From Sophora flavescens (lineage: Eukaryota; Streptophyta; Magnoliopsida; Fabales; Fabaceae), in NCBI GenBank assembly GCA_030762895.1, contig CM061066.1, forward strand, positions 9,452,047 to 9,516,046: DNA of 64,000 nt, read 5' to 3'. Shown here one piece after another: positions 50,376 through 64,000 of the stretch (position 1 is the first letter of the stretch; each line of letters starts with the position of its first letter). The notes beneath the pieces are model-generated. The model searched no databases, was not told the DNA's origin, and worked only from the letters and a program-made list of their open reading frames with translations. The translations under genes and the position numbers were made by a program.

Positions 50376-52856
50376 AGTTCGATTCTAATCGGACTGTGAG
50401 GTCTAGGATGTTGTTACTGGCCGTGTCTAGTTGAATCCACATCGGATATTGACTATGCTTAGAAATTGGGCAGAAAGTTCGTAGCTTCGTCGTTTTAAGT
50501 TCCTAAGTACAGTAGGGAACTGAAATGATTAATATTCTTACTCATGATAAACACGATATTTTGGGATAAGTTACTTGGGTAAGTTGTTGTATAAAAGAGT
50601 GTATTGTGGTTGGAATAAGTGTTAGACAATAAGTTTATTGGAAGAATTAATTCTTGTTCATAAGGTATAGTGAGCAACTAGTGGTAGAAAGAAATTGTTA
50701 TTACGGGAATTTATTTTAAGTACTAGATATATTTGGATAATGTGGGTAGTTGTTGAAGATGAACTTATTTTCTAATGATGTTTTCTAATGATGATAGGTT
50801 GGTTTTAAGAAAAGGACGTTTAAGCATATGGTGTTTATAAGAGGTGTTGATTTGGGTGTGGCTTGTACATGATTAGTATTTAAGTCCTTTTGTTGAGAAT
50901 AGAATTAGTTTCTAATCACTTTGATGTTATTGGAGTTTATTAAGATAAAGTGTAAACCTTAACTTATGATGAGATTTTTTTTTCTTTAAAGTGAGATTTG
51001 ATTTATGAAAATAGTATTAACTCGAACTTGGTTTGAGACACAAGGTTATAAGGTAAATTTAGGGGATTTGATTAGGCTGTGATTTTGTTTAAAATTTGGA
51101 TTTGGTAAGAAGTCTAAGATTCTAAGTTATTTTGAATGTACTTTAGAGCGTACTAAGATGAAATGAATGAGTTCAATTGTGTGGTATATGAGTAAGAGTT
51201 TTTTGTTGATTATTTGAGGATTATGAAAGTGTAAAAGGTCATGTTGTAAAGGTTAATATGAGTTTTAGATGTTTAGTGATGATAAAAACTAGTAGTTTGA
51301 AATATTTGTTTGTTAATATTTAATTACTAATTATTATTTTGATCGAGGAATAATAAAATATTTTATGCTCCTTATATTTGTTTTTGTTGTGGTCTATCTT
51401 TCTATCTTGATTTTAGTTTTGCACTTTGAGTGCGATGCAAAATGCATTATTCTATATCGCGTTTCAACATCAATTCTTCCTTTCTCTATATCGTTCTTGC
51501 TTCTCGTTATCACCTTGGAGGAAGCTGTCGATTTACCAAGAAGTGATGGAAGTTAACTTCTCCTTCAAGTATCTTACTCTGAAAGATTGTCGAAGTTCAA
51601 TTGAGTAAGGCTTTTTGCCATAAATTGATAGTGTCTCCATTAAGCTAATTCATGAGTTTCCAGTTATACACTTCTTTGTTTGTGAGAAGTCGTACTCACA
51701 CTTCTAAATAATCCTCGATGTATTAGACATTTGAGTGAATTGGTTTAACGGAATCCATTGGTCTGGATACTTTCACATTTTGTTGAGAGAAGTGGTTATC
51801 ACTATTTCTTGAGTTATAACCCAGATAATTTCGTGATCGCAGAAGTTTCTTGGTGAAACTTAGTTTTGTCACTTCTATTTTTGGTAGAGGTGAAAGTCAT
51901 CATTTTGTAAATTCTTTGTACTAAGAATAAGAATTAATCCTCTTTGGATTAGACATTATTCAACCCTTGATTCTTTGAATCCGTTGGAAGATTCTTGTGG
52001 AAGAATGAACTTTATTAGATTCATGTTTGTAAATGTGTATTGATCATGCATTTTTACACCCACGAACCTGATGGAATGATCTTTTTCCATACTGGATGTT
52101 TCGATATCCTTCAAATTAATAAAATTCTTTTCTATGCTTATGTGAAAGTGAAATCAAGAAAAATTTTCTTTTCTTGAGAAATTCTTTTATGATCACCAAG
52201 GTCTTGTCTTATTGTAGTTCGAACGTACTTTTTGTCTTCGATCATTGTAGTTCTACGTATTTTCCCAATGTTGTCGATGTGTGACCTATCTCATCGGTCG
52301 TGAGTTGGATATCTCCACATCAAGATGTACAATTGAGACCTTCCTTGTTGAGATGTTGACATTCCTTCAATCTTTGTTATAAGTTTTCTGAAGACCTGTA
52401 TGAGTTTTGATTGAATTCAAGTGATCGTTGATCGACTGGTGAAGTCTACATCTTCTTACGAGTTAAGATCCACAAGCAGAGTTAGTGAACCGAATAATAT
52501 ATCAGAGGATTGTTCAGACTTCATGGAGTATCTTTAAGTGTTGTTTCAGATGAAAAACGGAAGTTTATCAACGTGTGTCGGTTGAATTTACTTTAAGTGT
52601 TGAGGACTAAGCTGAAACTAAGCCTAATTGATCATCCTCAGTGGGATGGATAAGGAGTGAGGTGACCTATATTTAGCAGGTTAGTTGGGAGATAGTGGGG
52701 TACTTAATTTTTATCATCTCTATGGTAGGACGAACCAGAGTTGATAGGAGTTTCGTTAGTGTATAGATGTGAATGGTACTATGAGGACCCTTAAGTTCAA
52801 CGTCATTGAGTGAGATGATTACGATGGATTTTATCATGATCGAGGCAGATATATCA
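50376..52856 (+). other. Internal region of the truncated retroelement, copy 2
   Basis: AT-rich, about 2.5 kb, near-identical to 36448-38935 apart from the small changes noted for copy 1. Only short frames with no recognisable domain; likely untranslated leader plus a badly decayed gag region. Confidence 0.6.
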
Positions 52857-55800
52857 TTCGAACCCTATTTTTGACCCAAAACCCTAAATTTGACCCAGAA
52901 CCCTATTTTTGACCCTAAACCCTAATTTTAACGCAAAACCTTAATTCTAACCCTATTTTTGACCCAAAACCCTATTTTTAACTCAAAAACCATATTCAAA
53001 CCCAAAACCCTAATGTTGACCCAAAACCCTAAATTTGACCCAAAACCCGAATTTTGACCCAAAACCCTAATTCAAACCCGAAACTCTAATTTTGACCCAA
53101 AATCGAAATTTTGACCCAAAACCCAAATTCTGACAAAAAACCCTATTTTAAACCCAAAATCCTAATTGAAAGCCTAAACCCTAATTTTAACCCTAAACCC
53201 TAATTTTGACTCAAAATCCTAATTTTGATCCTAAACCCTAAATTTGAACCAAAACCCTAATTCTAACCCTATTTTTGTCCCAAAACCCTAAATTTAACCC
53301 CAGAACCCTAATTTTAATCCAAAACCCCAAATTTTCACCCTAAACCCTGAATTTAACCAGGAACCCTAATTTAGACCCAAGACTCTAATTTAGACCCAAA
53401 AACCCTAATTCTAACTCTATTTTGTCCCAAAACGCTATTTTTTACTCAAAACCCTAATTCAAACCATAAACCCTAATTTTGACCCAAAACCTTAAATTTA
53501 ACACAGAACCCTAATTTTAAACCAAAATCGTAAATTTTGACCCAAAACCCTAATTTTAACCCTATTTTTGTTCCAAAACCCTAGTTTTTTTACTCAAAAC
53601 CCTAATTCAAACCCTAAACCTTAATTTTGACCCAAAACCCTAATTTGGACCCGAAACCGAAATTTTGACCCAAAATAACCCAAAGCCCTAATTTTGACCC
53701 AAAACCCTAATTCTGACCCAAAAACCCTAATTCTGGCCCAATACCCTAATTCTGATCCAAAATCCTAATTCGAACCCTATTTTTGACCCTAAACCCTAAT
53801 TTTAATGCAAAACCTTGATTCCAACCCTATTTTTAACCCAAAAACCATATTCAAACCCAAAACCCTAATGTTGACCCCAAACCCTAAATTTGACCCAAAA
53901 CCCTAATTCAAACCTGAAACCCTAATTTTGACCCAAAATCGAAATTTTGACCCAAAACCCAAATTATAACCCAGAGCCCTAATTTTGACCCAAAACCCTA
54001 ATTCTGACAAAAACCCTATTTTAAACCCAAAATCCTAATTGAGAGCCTAATCCCTAATTTTAACCCTAAACCCTAATTCAAAGCCTAAACCCTAATTTTG
54101 ACCCAAAACCTTAATTTTGATCCTAAACCCTAAATTTGAACCAAAACCCTAATTCGAACCCTATTTTTGTCCCAAAACCCTAAATTTAACCCAGAACCCT
54201 AATTTTAATGCAAACCCCTAATTTTTGACCCTAAACCCTAAATTTATCGCAGAACCCTAAATTTGACCCATAACCCTAATTTTGACCCAAGACCCTAATT
54301 TAGACCAAAAACCTAATTTAGACCCAAAAACCCTAATTCTAACCCTATTTTTGACCCAAAACCCTTTTTTTAACTCAAAATCCGACACCTTAATTTTGAC
54401 CCAAAACCCAAAATTGACCCAAAACCCAAATTCTAACCCTATTTTTGTCCCAAAAACCTATTTTTTACTCAAAACCCTAATTTTGACCCAAAACCCTAAT
54501 TTTGATCCTAAACCCTAAATTTGAACCAAAACCCTAATTCTAACCCTATTTTTGTCCCAAAACCTTAAATTTAACCCAGAACCCTAATTTTAAACCAAAA
54601 CCTAAATTTTGACCCTAAACCAGAAAGTTAACCCAGAACCCTAAATTTGACTCAAAACCCTAATTTTGACCCAAGACCCTAATTTAGACCCAAAAACCCA
54701 AATTCTAACCCAATTTTTGTCCCCAAACCCTTTTTTTAACTCAAAACCCGACACCTTAATTTTGACCCACACCCAAATTTGGGCCAAAAACCCTAATTTA
54801 GACCCAAAACCCTAATTCTAACCCTATTTTTGTCCCAAAACCCTATTTCTTTACTCAAAACCCTAGTTCAAACCCTAAACCTTAATTTTGACACAAAACC
54901 CTAATTTTGACCCGAAACCGAAATTTTGACCCAAAATAACCCAAAGCCCTAATTTTGACCCAAAACCCTTATTCTGACCGGAAAACCCTAATACGAACCC
55001 TATTTTTGACCCAAGACCCTAAATTTAACCCAGAACCCTAAATTTGAGCAAAAACCCTATTTTTAACCCTAAACCCTAATTCAAAGCCTAAACCCTATTT
55101 TTGATCATAAACCCTAAATTTGAACCAAAACCCTAATTCTAACCCTATTTTTGACCCAAAACCCTAAATTTAACCCAAAACCCTAATTTTAATCCAAAAC
55201 CCAAAATTTTGACCCTAAACCCTAAAGTTAACCCAGAACCCTAAATTTGACTCAGAACCCTAATTTTGACCCAAGACCCTAATTTAGACCCAAAAACCCA
55301 AATTCTAACCCTATTTTTGTCCCAAAACCCTTTTTTTAACTCAAAACCCAACACCTTAATTTTGACCCAACACCCAAATTTGGGCCAAAAACCCTAATTC
55401 TAACCCTATTTTTGTCCCAAAACCCTATTTCTTTACTCAAAACCCTAGTTCAAACCCGAAACCTTAATTTTGACCCAAAGCCCTAATTTGGACCCGAAAC
55501 CGAAATTTTGACCCAAAATAACCCAAAGCCCTAATTTTGACCCAAAACCCTAATTCTGACCCAAAAACCCTAATTAAGGCCCAAAACCCTAATTCTTATC
55601 CAAAACCCTAATTCGAACCCTAAATTTGACCCAGAACCCTATTTTTGACCCTAAACCCTAATTTTAACGCAAAACCTTAATTCTAACCCTATTTTTGACC
55701 CAAAACCCTATTTTTAACTTAAAAACCATATTCAAACCCAAAACCCTAATGTTGACCCAAAACCCGAAATTTGACCCAAAACCCGAAATTTGACCCAAAA

Positions 55801-58800
55801 CCCTAATTCAAACCTGAAACCCTAATTCTAACCCTATTTTTGTCCCAAAAACCTATTTTTTACTCAAAACCCTAATTTTGACCCTAAACCCTAATTTGGA
55901 CCCAAAACCGAAATTTTGACCCAACATAACCCAAAGCCCTAATTTTGACCCAAAACCCTAATTCTGACCCCAAAACCCTAATACGAACCCTATTTTTGAC
56001 CCAAGACCCTAAATTTAACCCAGAACCCTAAATTTGACCCAAAACCCAATTTTTAACCCTAAACCCAAATTCAAAGCCTAAACCCTAATTTTGACCCAAA
56101 ACCCTAATTTTGATCCTAAACCTAAATTTTAACCAAAACCCTAATTCTAACCCTATTTTTGTCCCAAAACCCTTTTTTTAACTAAAAACCCGACACCTTA
56201 ATTTTGACCCAAAACCCAATTTTTAACTCAAAAACCCTAATTCTAACCCTATTTTAGACCCAAAACCCTAATTCTAACCTTATTTTTGTCCCAAAAACCT
56301 ATTTCTTTACTCAAAACCCTAATTCAAATCATAAACCCTAATTTTGACCCCAAACCTTAATTTGGACCCGAAACCGAAATTTTGACCCAAAATAACGCAA
56401 AGCCCTAATTTTGACCCAAAACCCTAATTCTGACCCAAAAACCCTAATTCTGGACCAAAACCCTAATTCTGATCCAAAACCCTAATTCGAACCTTATTTT
56501 TGACCCAAAACCCTAAATTTGACCCAGAACACTATTTTTGACCCTAAACCCTAATTTAAACGCAAATCCTTAATTCTAACCCTATTTTTGACCCAAAACC
56601 CTACTTTTAACTTAAAAACCAAATTCAAACCCAAAACCCTAATGTTGACCTAAACCTTAAATTTGACCCAAAACCCTATTTTTTACTCAAAACCCTAATT
56701 TTGACCCAAAACCCTAATTTGGACCCAAAACCGAAATTTTGACCCAAAATAACCCAAAGCCCTAATTTTGACCCCAAAACCCTAATACGTCCCTATTTTT
56801 GATCCAAGACCCTAAATTTAACCCAGAACCCTAAATTTGACCCAAAACCCTATTTTTAACCCTAAACCCTTATTTTGACCCAAAACCCTAATTTTGATCC
56901 TAAACCCTAAATTTGAACCAAAACCCTAATTCTAACCCTATTTTTGTCCCAAAACCCTAAATTTAACCCAGAACCCTAATTTTAATCCAAAACCCTAAAT
57001 TTTGACCCTAAACCCTAAAGTTAACCCAGAACCCTAAATTTGACTCAGAACCCTAATTTAGACCCAAAAACCCAAATTCTAACCCTATTTTTGTCCCAAA
57101 ACCGTTTTTTTCACTCAAAAGCCGACACCTTAATTTTGACCCAACACCCAAATTTGGGCCAAAAACCCTAATTCTAACCCTAATTTAGACCCAAAACCCT
57201 ATTTTTTTTCTCAAAACCCTAATTGAAACCCTAAACCTTAATTTTGACCCAAAACCCTAATTTGGACCATAAACCGAAATTTTGAACCAAAATTACCCAA
57301 AGCCCTAATTTTGACCCAAAACCCTAATTCTGACCCAAAAACCCTAATTCTGGCCCAATACCCTAATTCTGATCCAAAACCCTAATTCTAACCCTATTTT
57401 TGTCCCAAAACCCTATATTTAACCCAGAACCCTATTTTTAATCCAAAACCCTAAATTTTGACCCTAAAACCTAAATTTAACCAGGAACCCTAATTTTGAC
57501 CCAAGACGCTAATTTAGACCCAAAAACCCTAATTCTAACTCTATTTTGTCCCAAAACCCTATTTTTTACTCAAAACCCTAATTCAAACCCTAAACCCTAA
57601 TTTTGACGCAAAACCCTAATTTGGATCCAAAACCAAAATTTTGACCCAAAATAACCCAAAGCCCTAATTTTGACCCAAAACCCTAATTCCGACCCAAAAA
57701 CCCTAATTCTGGCCCAAAACCCTAATTCTGATCCAAAACCCTAATTCGAACCCTATTTTTGATCCAAAACCCTAAATTTGACCCAGAGTCCTATTTTTGA
57801 CCCTAAACCCTAATTTTAACGCAAAACCTTAATTCTAACCCTATTTTTGACCCAAAACCCTATTTTTAACTTAAAAACCATATTCAAACCCAAAACCCTA
57901 ATGTTGACCCAAAACCCGAAATTTGACCCAAAACCCGAAATTTGACCCAAAACCCTAATTCAAACCTGAAACCCTAATTCTAACCCTATTTTTGTCCCAA
58001 AAACCTATTTTTTACTCAAAACCCTAATTTTGACCCAAAACCCTAATTTGGACCCAAAACCGAAATTTTGACCCAAAATAACCCAAAGCCCTAATTTTGA
58101 CCCAAAACCCTAATTCTGACCCCAAAACCCTAATACGAACCCTATTTTTGACCCAAGACCCTAAATTTAACCCAGAACCCTAAATTTGAACCAAAACCCA
58201 ATTTTTAACCCTAAACCCAAATTCAAAGCCTAAACCCTAATTTTGACCCAAAACCCTAATTTTGATCCTAAACCCTAAATTTGAACCAAAACCCTAATTC
58301 TAACCCTATTTTTGTCCCAAAACCCTTTTTTCAACTCAAAACCCGACACCTTAATTTAGACCCAAAACCCAATTTTTAACTCAAAAACCCTAATTCTAAC
58401 CCTATTTTAGACCCAAAACCCTAATTCTAACCCTAATTTTTTTCCCAAAAACCTATTTCTTTACTCAAAACCCTAAATCAAATCATAAACCCTAATTTTG
58501 ACCCCAAACGTTAATTTGGACCCGAACCAAATTTTGACCCAAAATAACGCAAAGCCCTAATTTTGACCCAAAACCCTAATTCTGACCCAAAAACCCTAAT
58601 TCTGGACCAAAACCCTAATTCTGATCCAAAACCCTAATTCGAACCTTATTTTTGACCCAAAACCCTAAATTTGACCCAGAACACTATTTTTGACCCTAAA
58701 CCCTAATTTAAACGCAAATCCTTAATTCTAACCCTATTTTTGACCCAAAACCCTACTTTTAACTTAAAAACCAAATTCAAACCCAAAACCCTAATGTTGA

Positions 58801-61213
58801 CCTAAACCTTAAATTTGACCCAAAACCCTATTTTTTACTCAAAACCCTAATTTTGACCCAAAACCCTAATTTGGACCCAAAACCGAAATTTTGACCCAAA
58901 ATAACCCAAAGCCCTAATTTTGACCCCAAAACCCTAATACGTCCCTATTTTTGATCCAAGACCCTAAATTTAACCCAGAACCCTAAATTTGACCCAAAAC
59001 CCTATTTTTAACCCTAAACCCTTATTTTGACCCAAAACCCTAATTTTGATCCTAAACCCTAAATTTGAACCAAAACCCTAATTCTAACCCTATTTTAGTC
59101 CCAAAACCCTAAATTTAACCCAGAACCCTAATTTAAATCCAAAACCCTAAATTTTGACCCTAAACCCTAAAGTTAACCCAGAACCCTAAATTTGACTCAA
59201 CCCTAATTTAGACCCAAAAACCCAAATTCTAACCCTATTTTTGTCCCAAAACCGTTTTTTTCACTCAAAAGCCGACACCTTAATTTTGACCCAACACCCA
59301 AATTTGGGCCAAAAACCCTAATTCTAACCCTAATTTAGACCCAAAACCCTATTTTTTTTCTCAAAACCCTAATTGAAACCCTAAACCTTAATTTTGACCC
59401 AAAACCCTAATTTGGACCATAAACCGAAATTTTGAACCAAAATTACCCAAAGCCCTAATTTTGACCCAAAACCCTAATTCTGACCCAAAAACCCTAATTC
59501 TGGCCCAATACCCTAATTCTGATCCAAAACCCTAATTCGAACCCTATTTTTGACCCAAAACCCTAAATTTGACCCAGAACCCTAATGTTGACTCCAAACC
59601 CAAAATTTGACCCAAAACCCTAATTCAAACCTGAAACCCTAATTTTGACCCAAAATTGAAATTTTGCCCCAAAACCCAAATTATAACCCAGAGCCCTAAT
59701 TTTGGCCCAAAACCCTAATTCTGACAAAAACTCCTATTTTAAACCCAAAATCCTAATTGAAAGTCTAAACCCTAATTCAAAGCCTAAACCCTAATTTTGA
59801 CCCAAAACCCTAATTTTGATCCTAAACCCTAAATTTGAAACAAACCCTAATTCGAACCCTATTTTTGTCCCAAAACCCTAAATTTAACCCAGAACCCTAA
59901 TTTTAATGCAAACCCCTAAATTTTGACCATAAACCATAAATTTAACCGAGAACCCTAAATTTGACCCATAACCCTAATTTTGACCCAAGACCCTAATTTA
60001 GACCAAAAACCTAATTTAGACCCAAAAACCCTAATTCTAACCCTATTTTTGTCCCAAAACCCTTTTTTTAACCCAAAACCCGACACCATAATTTTGACCC
60101 AAAACCCAAAATTTGACCCAAAACCCAAATTATAACCCTAATTTAGACCCAAAACCCAAATTCTAACCATAATTTTGTCCCAAAAACCTATTTTTTACTC
60201 AAAACCCTAATTTTGACCCAAAACCCTAATTTGGACCCAAAACCGAAATTTTGACCCAAAATAACCCAAAGCCCTAATTTTGACCCAAAACCCTAATTCT
60301 GACCCCAAAACCCTAATACGAACCCTATTTTTGACCCAAGACCCTAAATTTAACCCAGAACCCTAAATTTGACCCAAAACCCTATTTTTAACCCTAAACC
60401 CTAATTCAAAGCCTAAACCCTAATTTTGACCCAAAACCCTAATTTTGATCCTAAACCCTAAATTTGAACCAAAACCCTAATTTTAACCATATTTTTGTCC
60501 CAAAAACCTAAATTTAACCCAGAACCCAAATTTTAATCCAAAACCCAAAATTTTGACCCTAAACCCTAAAGTTAACCCATAACCCTAAATTTGACTCATA
60601 ACCCTAATTTTGACCCAAGACCCTAATTTAGACCCAAAAACCCAAATTCTAACCCTTATTTTGTCCCAAAACCCTTTTTTAAATAAAAACCCGACACCTT
60701 AATTTTGATCGAAAACCGAAATTTGGGCCCAAAACCCAAATTTTGACCCAAAACCCTAATTTAGACCCAAAACCCTAATTCTAACCCTATTTTTGTCCCA
60801 AAAACCTATTTCTTTACTCAAAACCCTAATTCAAACCCAAAACCCTAATTTGGTCCCAAAACCGAAATTTTGACCCAAAATAACCCAAAGCCCTAATTTT
60901 GACCCAAAAACCCTAATACAGGACCAAAACCCTAATTCTGATCCAAAACCCTAATTCGAACCATATTTTTGACCCAAAACCCTAAATTTGACCCAGAACC
61001 CTATTTTTGACCCTAAACCCTAATTTTACGCAAAACCTTAATTCTAACCCTATTTTTGACCCAAAACCCTATTTTTAACTCAAAAACCAAATTCAAACCC
61101 AAATCCCTAATGTTGACCCAAAACCCTAAATTTGACCCAAAACCCTAATTCAAACCCGAAACCCTAATTTTGACCCAAAATCGAAATTTTGGCCCAACCC
61201 CCAAATTATAACC
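52857..61213 (+). repeat. Telomere-like satellite between retroelement copies 2 and 3
   Basis: 8.36 kb with the regular 7/12-nt units and a roughly 2.15-kb higher-order repeat (TACGTCCCTA at 56786 and 58938, 2,152 bp). Cleaner than its duplicate at 38936-47328. No gene. Confidence 0.95.
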
Positions 61214-61738
61214 TGTAACAGCCCGTTTTTAGTTACGCTATTTAACCGGTTAAAATATAATTACACATACGATTAATTATTTTATTTGGATGTTTATGTT
61301 CATTTGTGTTATGTGGTTTAGTTTGAGTAATTAAATTACTCTCTTCAAATTATTTTATTAGGTGCGTTAGCACTTACTTATTTCAGTGAATGCACGTTTA
61401 ATAGACAATAATTTACGTTATTGTCATTATTATACCAGTACAGAAAAATATTTTAAATAATATGTTTAAGAGAAAAGCATTTTCATATTTTCATTCTACT
61501 TAATTTTTGAGTTGAAAATAAACTGGTTTGACCTTAATCGGAGATTAAATTTTGGACCGAGTATTTTCTTAGTTGATCAGTCCAACTATTAATCTTCACT
61601 CTAATTTGAATTTTGAAATTATATATTTATCAATCTTTATTTTTAGATTCCAAAAAGTAAAAACATGTTTATTTTAGGCTTAATATTTTATCACTCATTG
61701 GTGTACCTATCACTAAATGTTAAGTTAAAACATAAAAA

Positions 61739-61943
61739 CTCTCTCTTCCTTTCTCTCATTAGACCGTAACTCTCTCTTTCTCTCTGTTTCTCTTTCTTTC
61801 TTTTCTTCTTTTTCTCTTTCTTCTTTTCTCCTTTTCTCTTTCTTTATTTTTCTTCTTCTTTCTTTTCTCGTTCTTTCTTTCTCTGCTGCTGCTTTCTTCT
61901 TCTCTCTTTCTTTTCTTTTTCTTCTTTCTTTTTGTTCTTCCTC
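61739..61943. repeat. Polypyrimidine tract in LTR, copy 3
   Basis: Counterpart of 47854-48058. Confidence 0.85.
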
Positions 61944-63233
61944 AGCATAACATTTTTTTTCTCTCTTCTACTCTCCACAACTTCAAAAACCAAAGTCTCA
62001 TCTCCTCCACTCTGCACAACAACCGCCGTCAGCCGAGCTCCGAACGCGCGATCTGGCCGAGCTCCGCCGTGCGATTTCGTGTCTCCACCGCATGAGAACC
62101 GCGAACCGCCGCCCTCCATGGTGGTTTCCACCATGTGAGTTACCTTAAGCTCTTCCTTCTCCTTCTTCTTGGTCTTACTCTATCTCTCTCTTTTTGGTGT
62201 TCACAGAAAATGAACCGTCGCCGCGTCAACCACCACAGCACCACCATAAGCTTGCCTTCTTCCTTGGGTAAGTGGTTTCCTCACTTCCTTTGCTCAGATT
62301 CAAAACCCCAAATTGATTTTTTTAAACCCTAACCCTAGGTTTTGATTTTAATTCTCAAAATCTGAAATTAATTGGTGTTTTCTGAAATTGGGAGCATGAT
62401 TAAGTGTCTCCCTAAATCAATTTTTGTCAATCTCTTGTTAAACTGATTTTTCTCAATTTTCATCTTGAGACTAAAAACACCCAAATCTGTTTTAATTTAA
62501 ATCAATGATGCTTTTGAGAAATTAAGTATTTTAGTGAGTTAAATTTATAGTATTTATGTTGAGAAATTAATTTAGTATTTTGTCTGGTTGTTTCAATGCT
62601 GGGATCGTCTCCCTGGGATGTTTTTCATGTTAGTGCTTGCTCTGGGAAGCAGAAATTACTTTCTTGGAACTGTTTGGAGCTGACTGCATCGCTGCCAAGT
62701 GCTTGGAAAACTATGAACACCTTTAAGGTGGGGGAAAGAATCAATCTACCGTCCGGAACGATAAGTAGTAGATTATATATTAATTGTGTAGGGCGACCCA
62801 AACCCTACTAGAAAATCGAATAATCGACAAGAACAAAATCACGTTGGAGTTGTTTTTCTGTAAAACCAATGTTGATTCGGGGATTGTAGGTTTATCGGTG
62901 TTGGATTGCTTATATGATATTGGGGATGTATGAATTTATTGATGCTGATATTACTGTGATATTTTATGATGATTGATATGTTTATGTGAGAATGTATTAT
63001 AGCTTGATGATAATTGAACTGCTTTGTTCCACAATGTTTTGATATATGGTTAGAGATTTTGATGTGTATTATTACATGGTAATTAGAGTAATGTGTGCGG
63101 GGGTTCATGAGATCTGAGTTTAGAAGTGCCTAACCGAGATGTGATTATTGTTGGGTTTATTCATGAAATAGTGATGAGAGGTTACCGCACTAGGGGGTGA
63201 CCTGAAACATGGTCTGTGATATTTTCATATGAT

Positions 63234-63388
63234 CGACTTGAAAACATAGTCTGGTTGGCTTGAAACATAGTCTGTAGTCTGGTTGGCTTGTAACATAGTC
63301 TGGTTGGCTTGAAACATAGTCTGGTTGGCTTGAAACATAGTCTGGTTGGCTTGAAACATAGTCTGGTTGACTTGAAACATAGTCTGGT
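63234..63388. repeat. 21-bp minisatellite in LTR, copy 3
   Basis: Same units and order as 49351-49505. Confidence 0.9.
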
Positions 63389-64000
63389 TTACTTGAGATG
63401 GAAATTTGGATACGTGGCTGTGGCCAAACATTCATACTGCATTGCATTGCATCATGACAAAGGGTAGAGGAGGATATATATCAATTTGAGGATGACTTGT
63501 TAGGAATGTGTGTTGATTGTCTATGGCAATTAGTGTATCATTTGCTATGAATCTTTTCCGTTTTTGATGATAGAACTGTTTCTTATCCCCTGCATCTCTC
63601 TGCATGTTGTATTTGTTTATTATGAAATCGTACCAGAAGACTTGGTGGACAAACTTAATGACGAGGGATTGGACGGGATTCCCTATGAGCCGAATGCCAG
63701 AGCTCGAGTCTTGACCCATGGTGATTAGGGTCCAGGTAGTATATGGTCAGTGCATCTTGTGAGACGTTTTAGATGTTTTCAGTTGTTTAGTATTTTTGTC
63801 TAAGTCTATGCCTGTGAGGGCTCCTACCGAGAGGATACCCTCAACAGTGTTTTGGTAATGTAATAGATAAACTTGGGGTATTTATATATTATAATCTTGC
63901 GAATATTTTATGTTCTTAATGAAAACTGTATGTGTATGAAAACCAATTTGGGATTACTGTATCTATTTATCTCCTAATTCTTTATCACAACTGGAGTTTG

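Larger units (their letters stand above)
47329..52856 (+). mobile_element. 3'-truncated LTR retrotransposon, copy 2
   Basis: Best complete copy. LTR about 47329-50360 (3.03 kb, ending GGGGTGTCTCA), primer-binding site 50364-50375, internal region to 52856. The LTR holds a polypyrimidine tract and a 21-bp minisatellite. The first few bases are garbled compared with copy 3, which starts TGTAACAGCCCG. The internal 2.5 kb has no recognisable gag or pol frame, and everything 3' of it is missing. Termini resemble those of the solo LTR at 919-16270, suggesting related Ty3/gypsy families (inference). Confidence 0.88.
31965..64000 (+). repeat. 13.9-kb macro-repeat (satellite plus truncated LTR element)
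   Basis: The string GTTTTTAGTT at the left end of each retroelement lies at 33431, 47340 and 61225, offsets of 13,909 and 13,885 bp. Satellite markers keep nearly the same offset (TACGTCCCTA at 45011 and 58938, 13,927 bp). Each unit is about 5.5 kb of element plus 8.4 kb of satellite, and both junctions are shared. The window holds just over two periods and both ends continue beyond it or into the gap. Confidence 0.9.
61214..64000 (+). mobile_element. LTR retrotransposon copy 3, cut by window end
   Basis: Starts cleanly with TGTAACAGCCCG at the same satellite position as the other copies (after CCCAAATTATAACC). Only the first 2.79 kb of the LTR is in the window. It is almost identical to copy 2; visible differences cluster in the first bases and around 62025-62240. 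Confidence 0.88.

Overview
The window is nuclear DNA of a flowering plant, probably a eudicot; the species cannot be named from the sequence. The grounds are Arabidopsis-type telomere heptamers (CCCTAAA) built into a satellite, a plant CACTA transposon, plant LTR retroelements primed by initiator tRNA-Met, and two captured exons resembling plant genes. No intact host gene was found. Almost all of the window is tandem satellite and mobile DNA.

Layout. 1-918 and 16276-31464: telomere-like satellite. 919-16270: a solo LTR of about 4.5 kb with a 5-bp target duplication (AAAGC) in the satellite; it is itself split by a 10.86-kb CACTA element (1761-12624, target duplication AAA). 31465-31964: an assembly gap of exactly 500 N. 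31965-64000: more satellite, interrupted by three copies of one 3'-truncated LTR retroelement (about 33419-38935, 47329-52856, and 61214 to the window end). The copies lie 13.9 kb apart and share the same junctions, so the whole block of satellite plus element was amplified as a macro-repeat.

The CACTA element carries a broken TNP2-type transposase gene, then a 13-exon TNP1-like gene ending in a Ulp1-type protease domain that is also broken. It also holds fragments that look like two host genes: an SYP2-type syntaxin exon near the 5' end, next to a displaced copy of the element's own subterminal repeat, and a TFIIE-beta exon near the 3' end. It therefore looks like a gene-capturing element that can no longer move by itself.

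The satellite follows a simple rule. Nearly every unit starts with CCC (or a one-base variant) and is either 7 nt (telomere-heptamer length) or 12 nt long, in a nested hierarchy of 19 bp, then about 2.15 or 3.93 kb, then 13.9 kb. All arrays point the same way, with the C-rich strand on top. Sequence just right of the gap (about 31965-43900, including the first retroelement copy) is noisier than its duplicates. Many differences sit at CAG/CTG trinucleotides, which suggests uncorrected consensus errors rather than real divergence.
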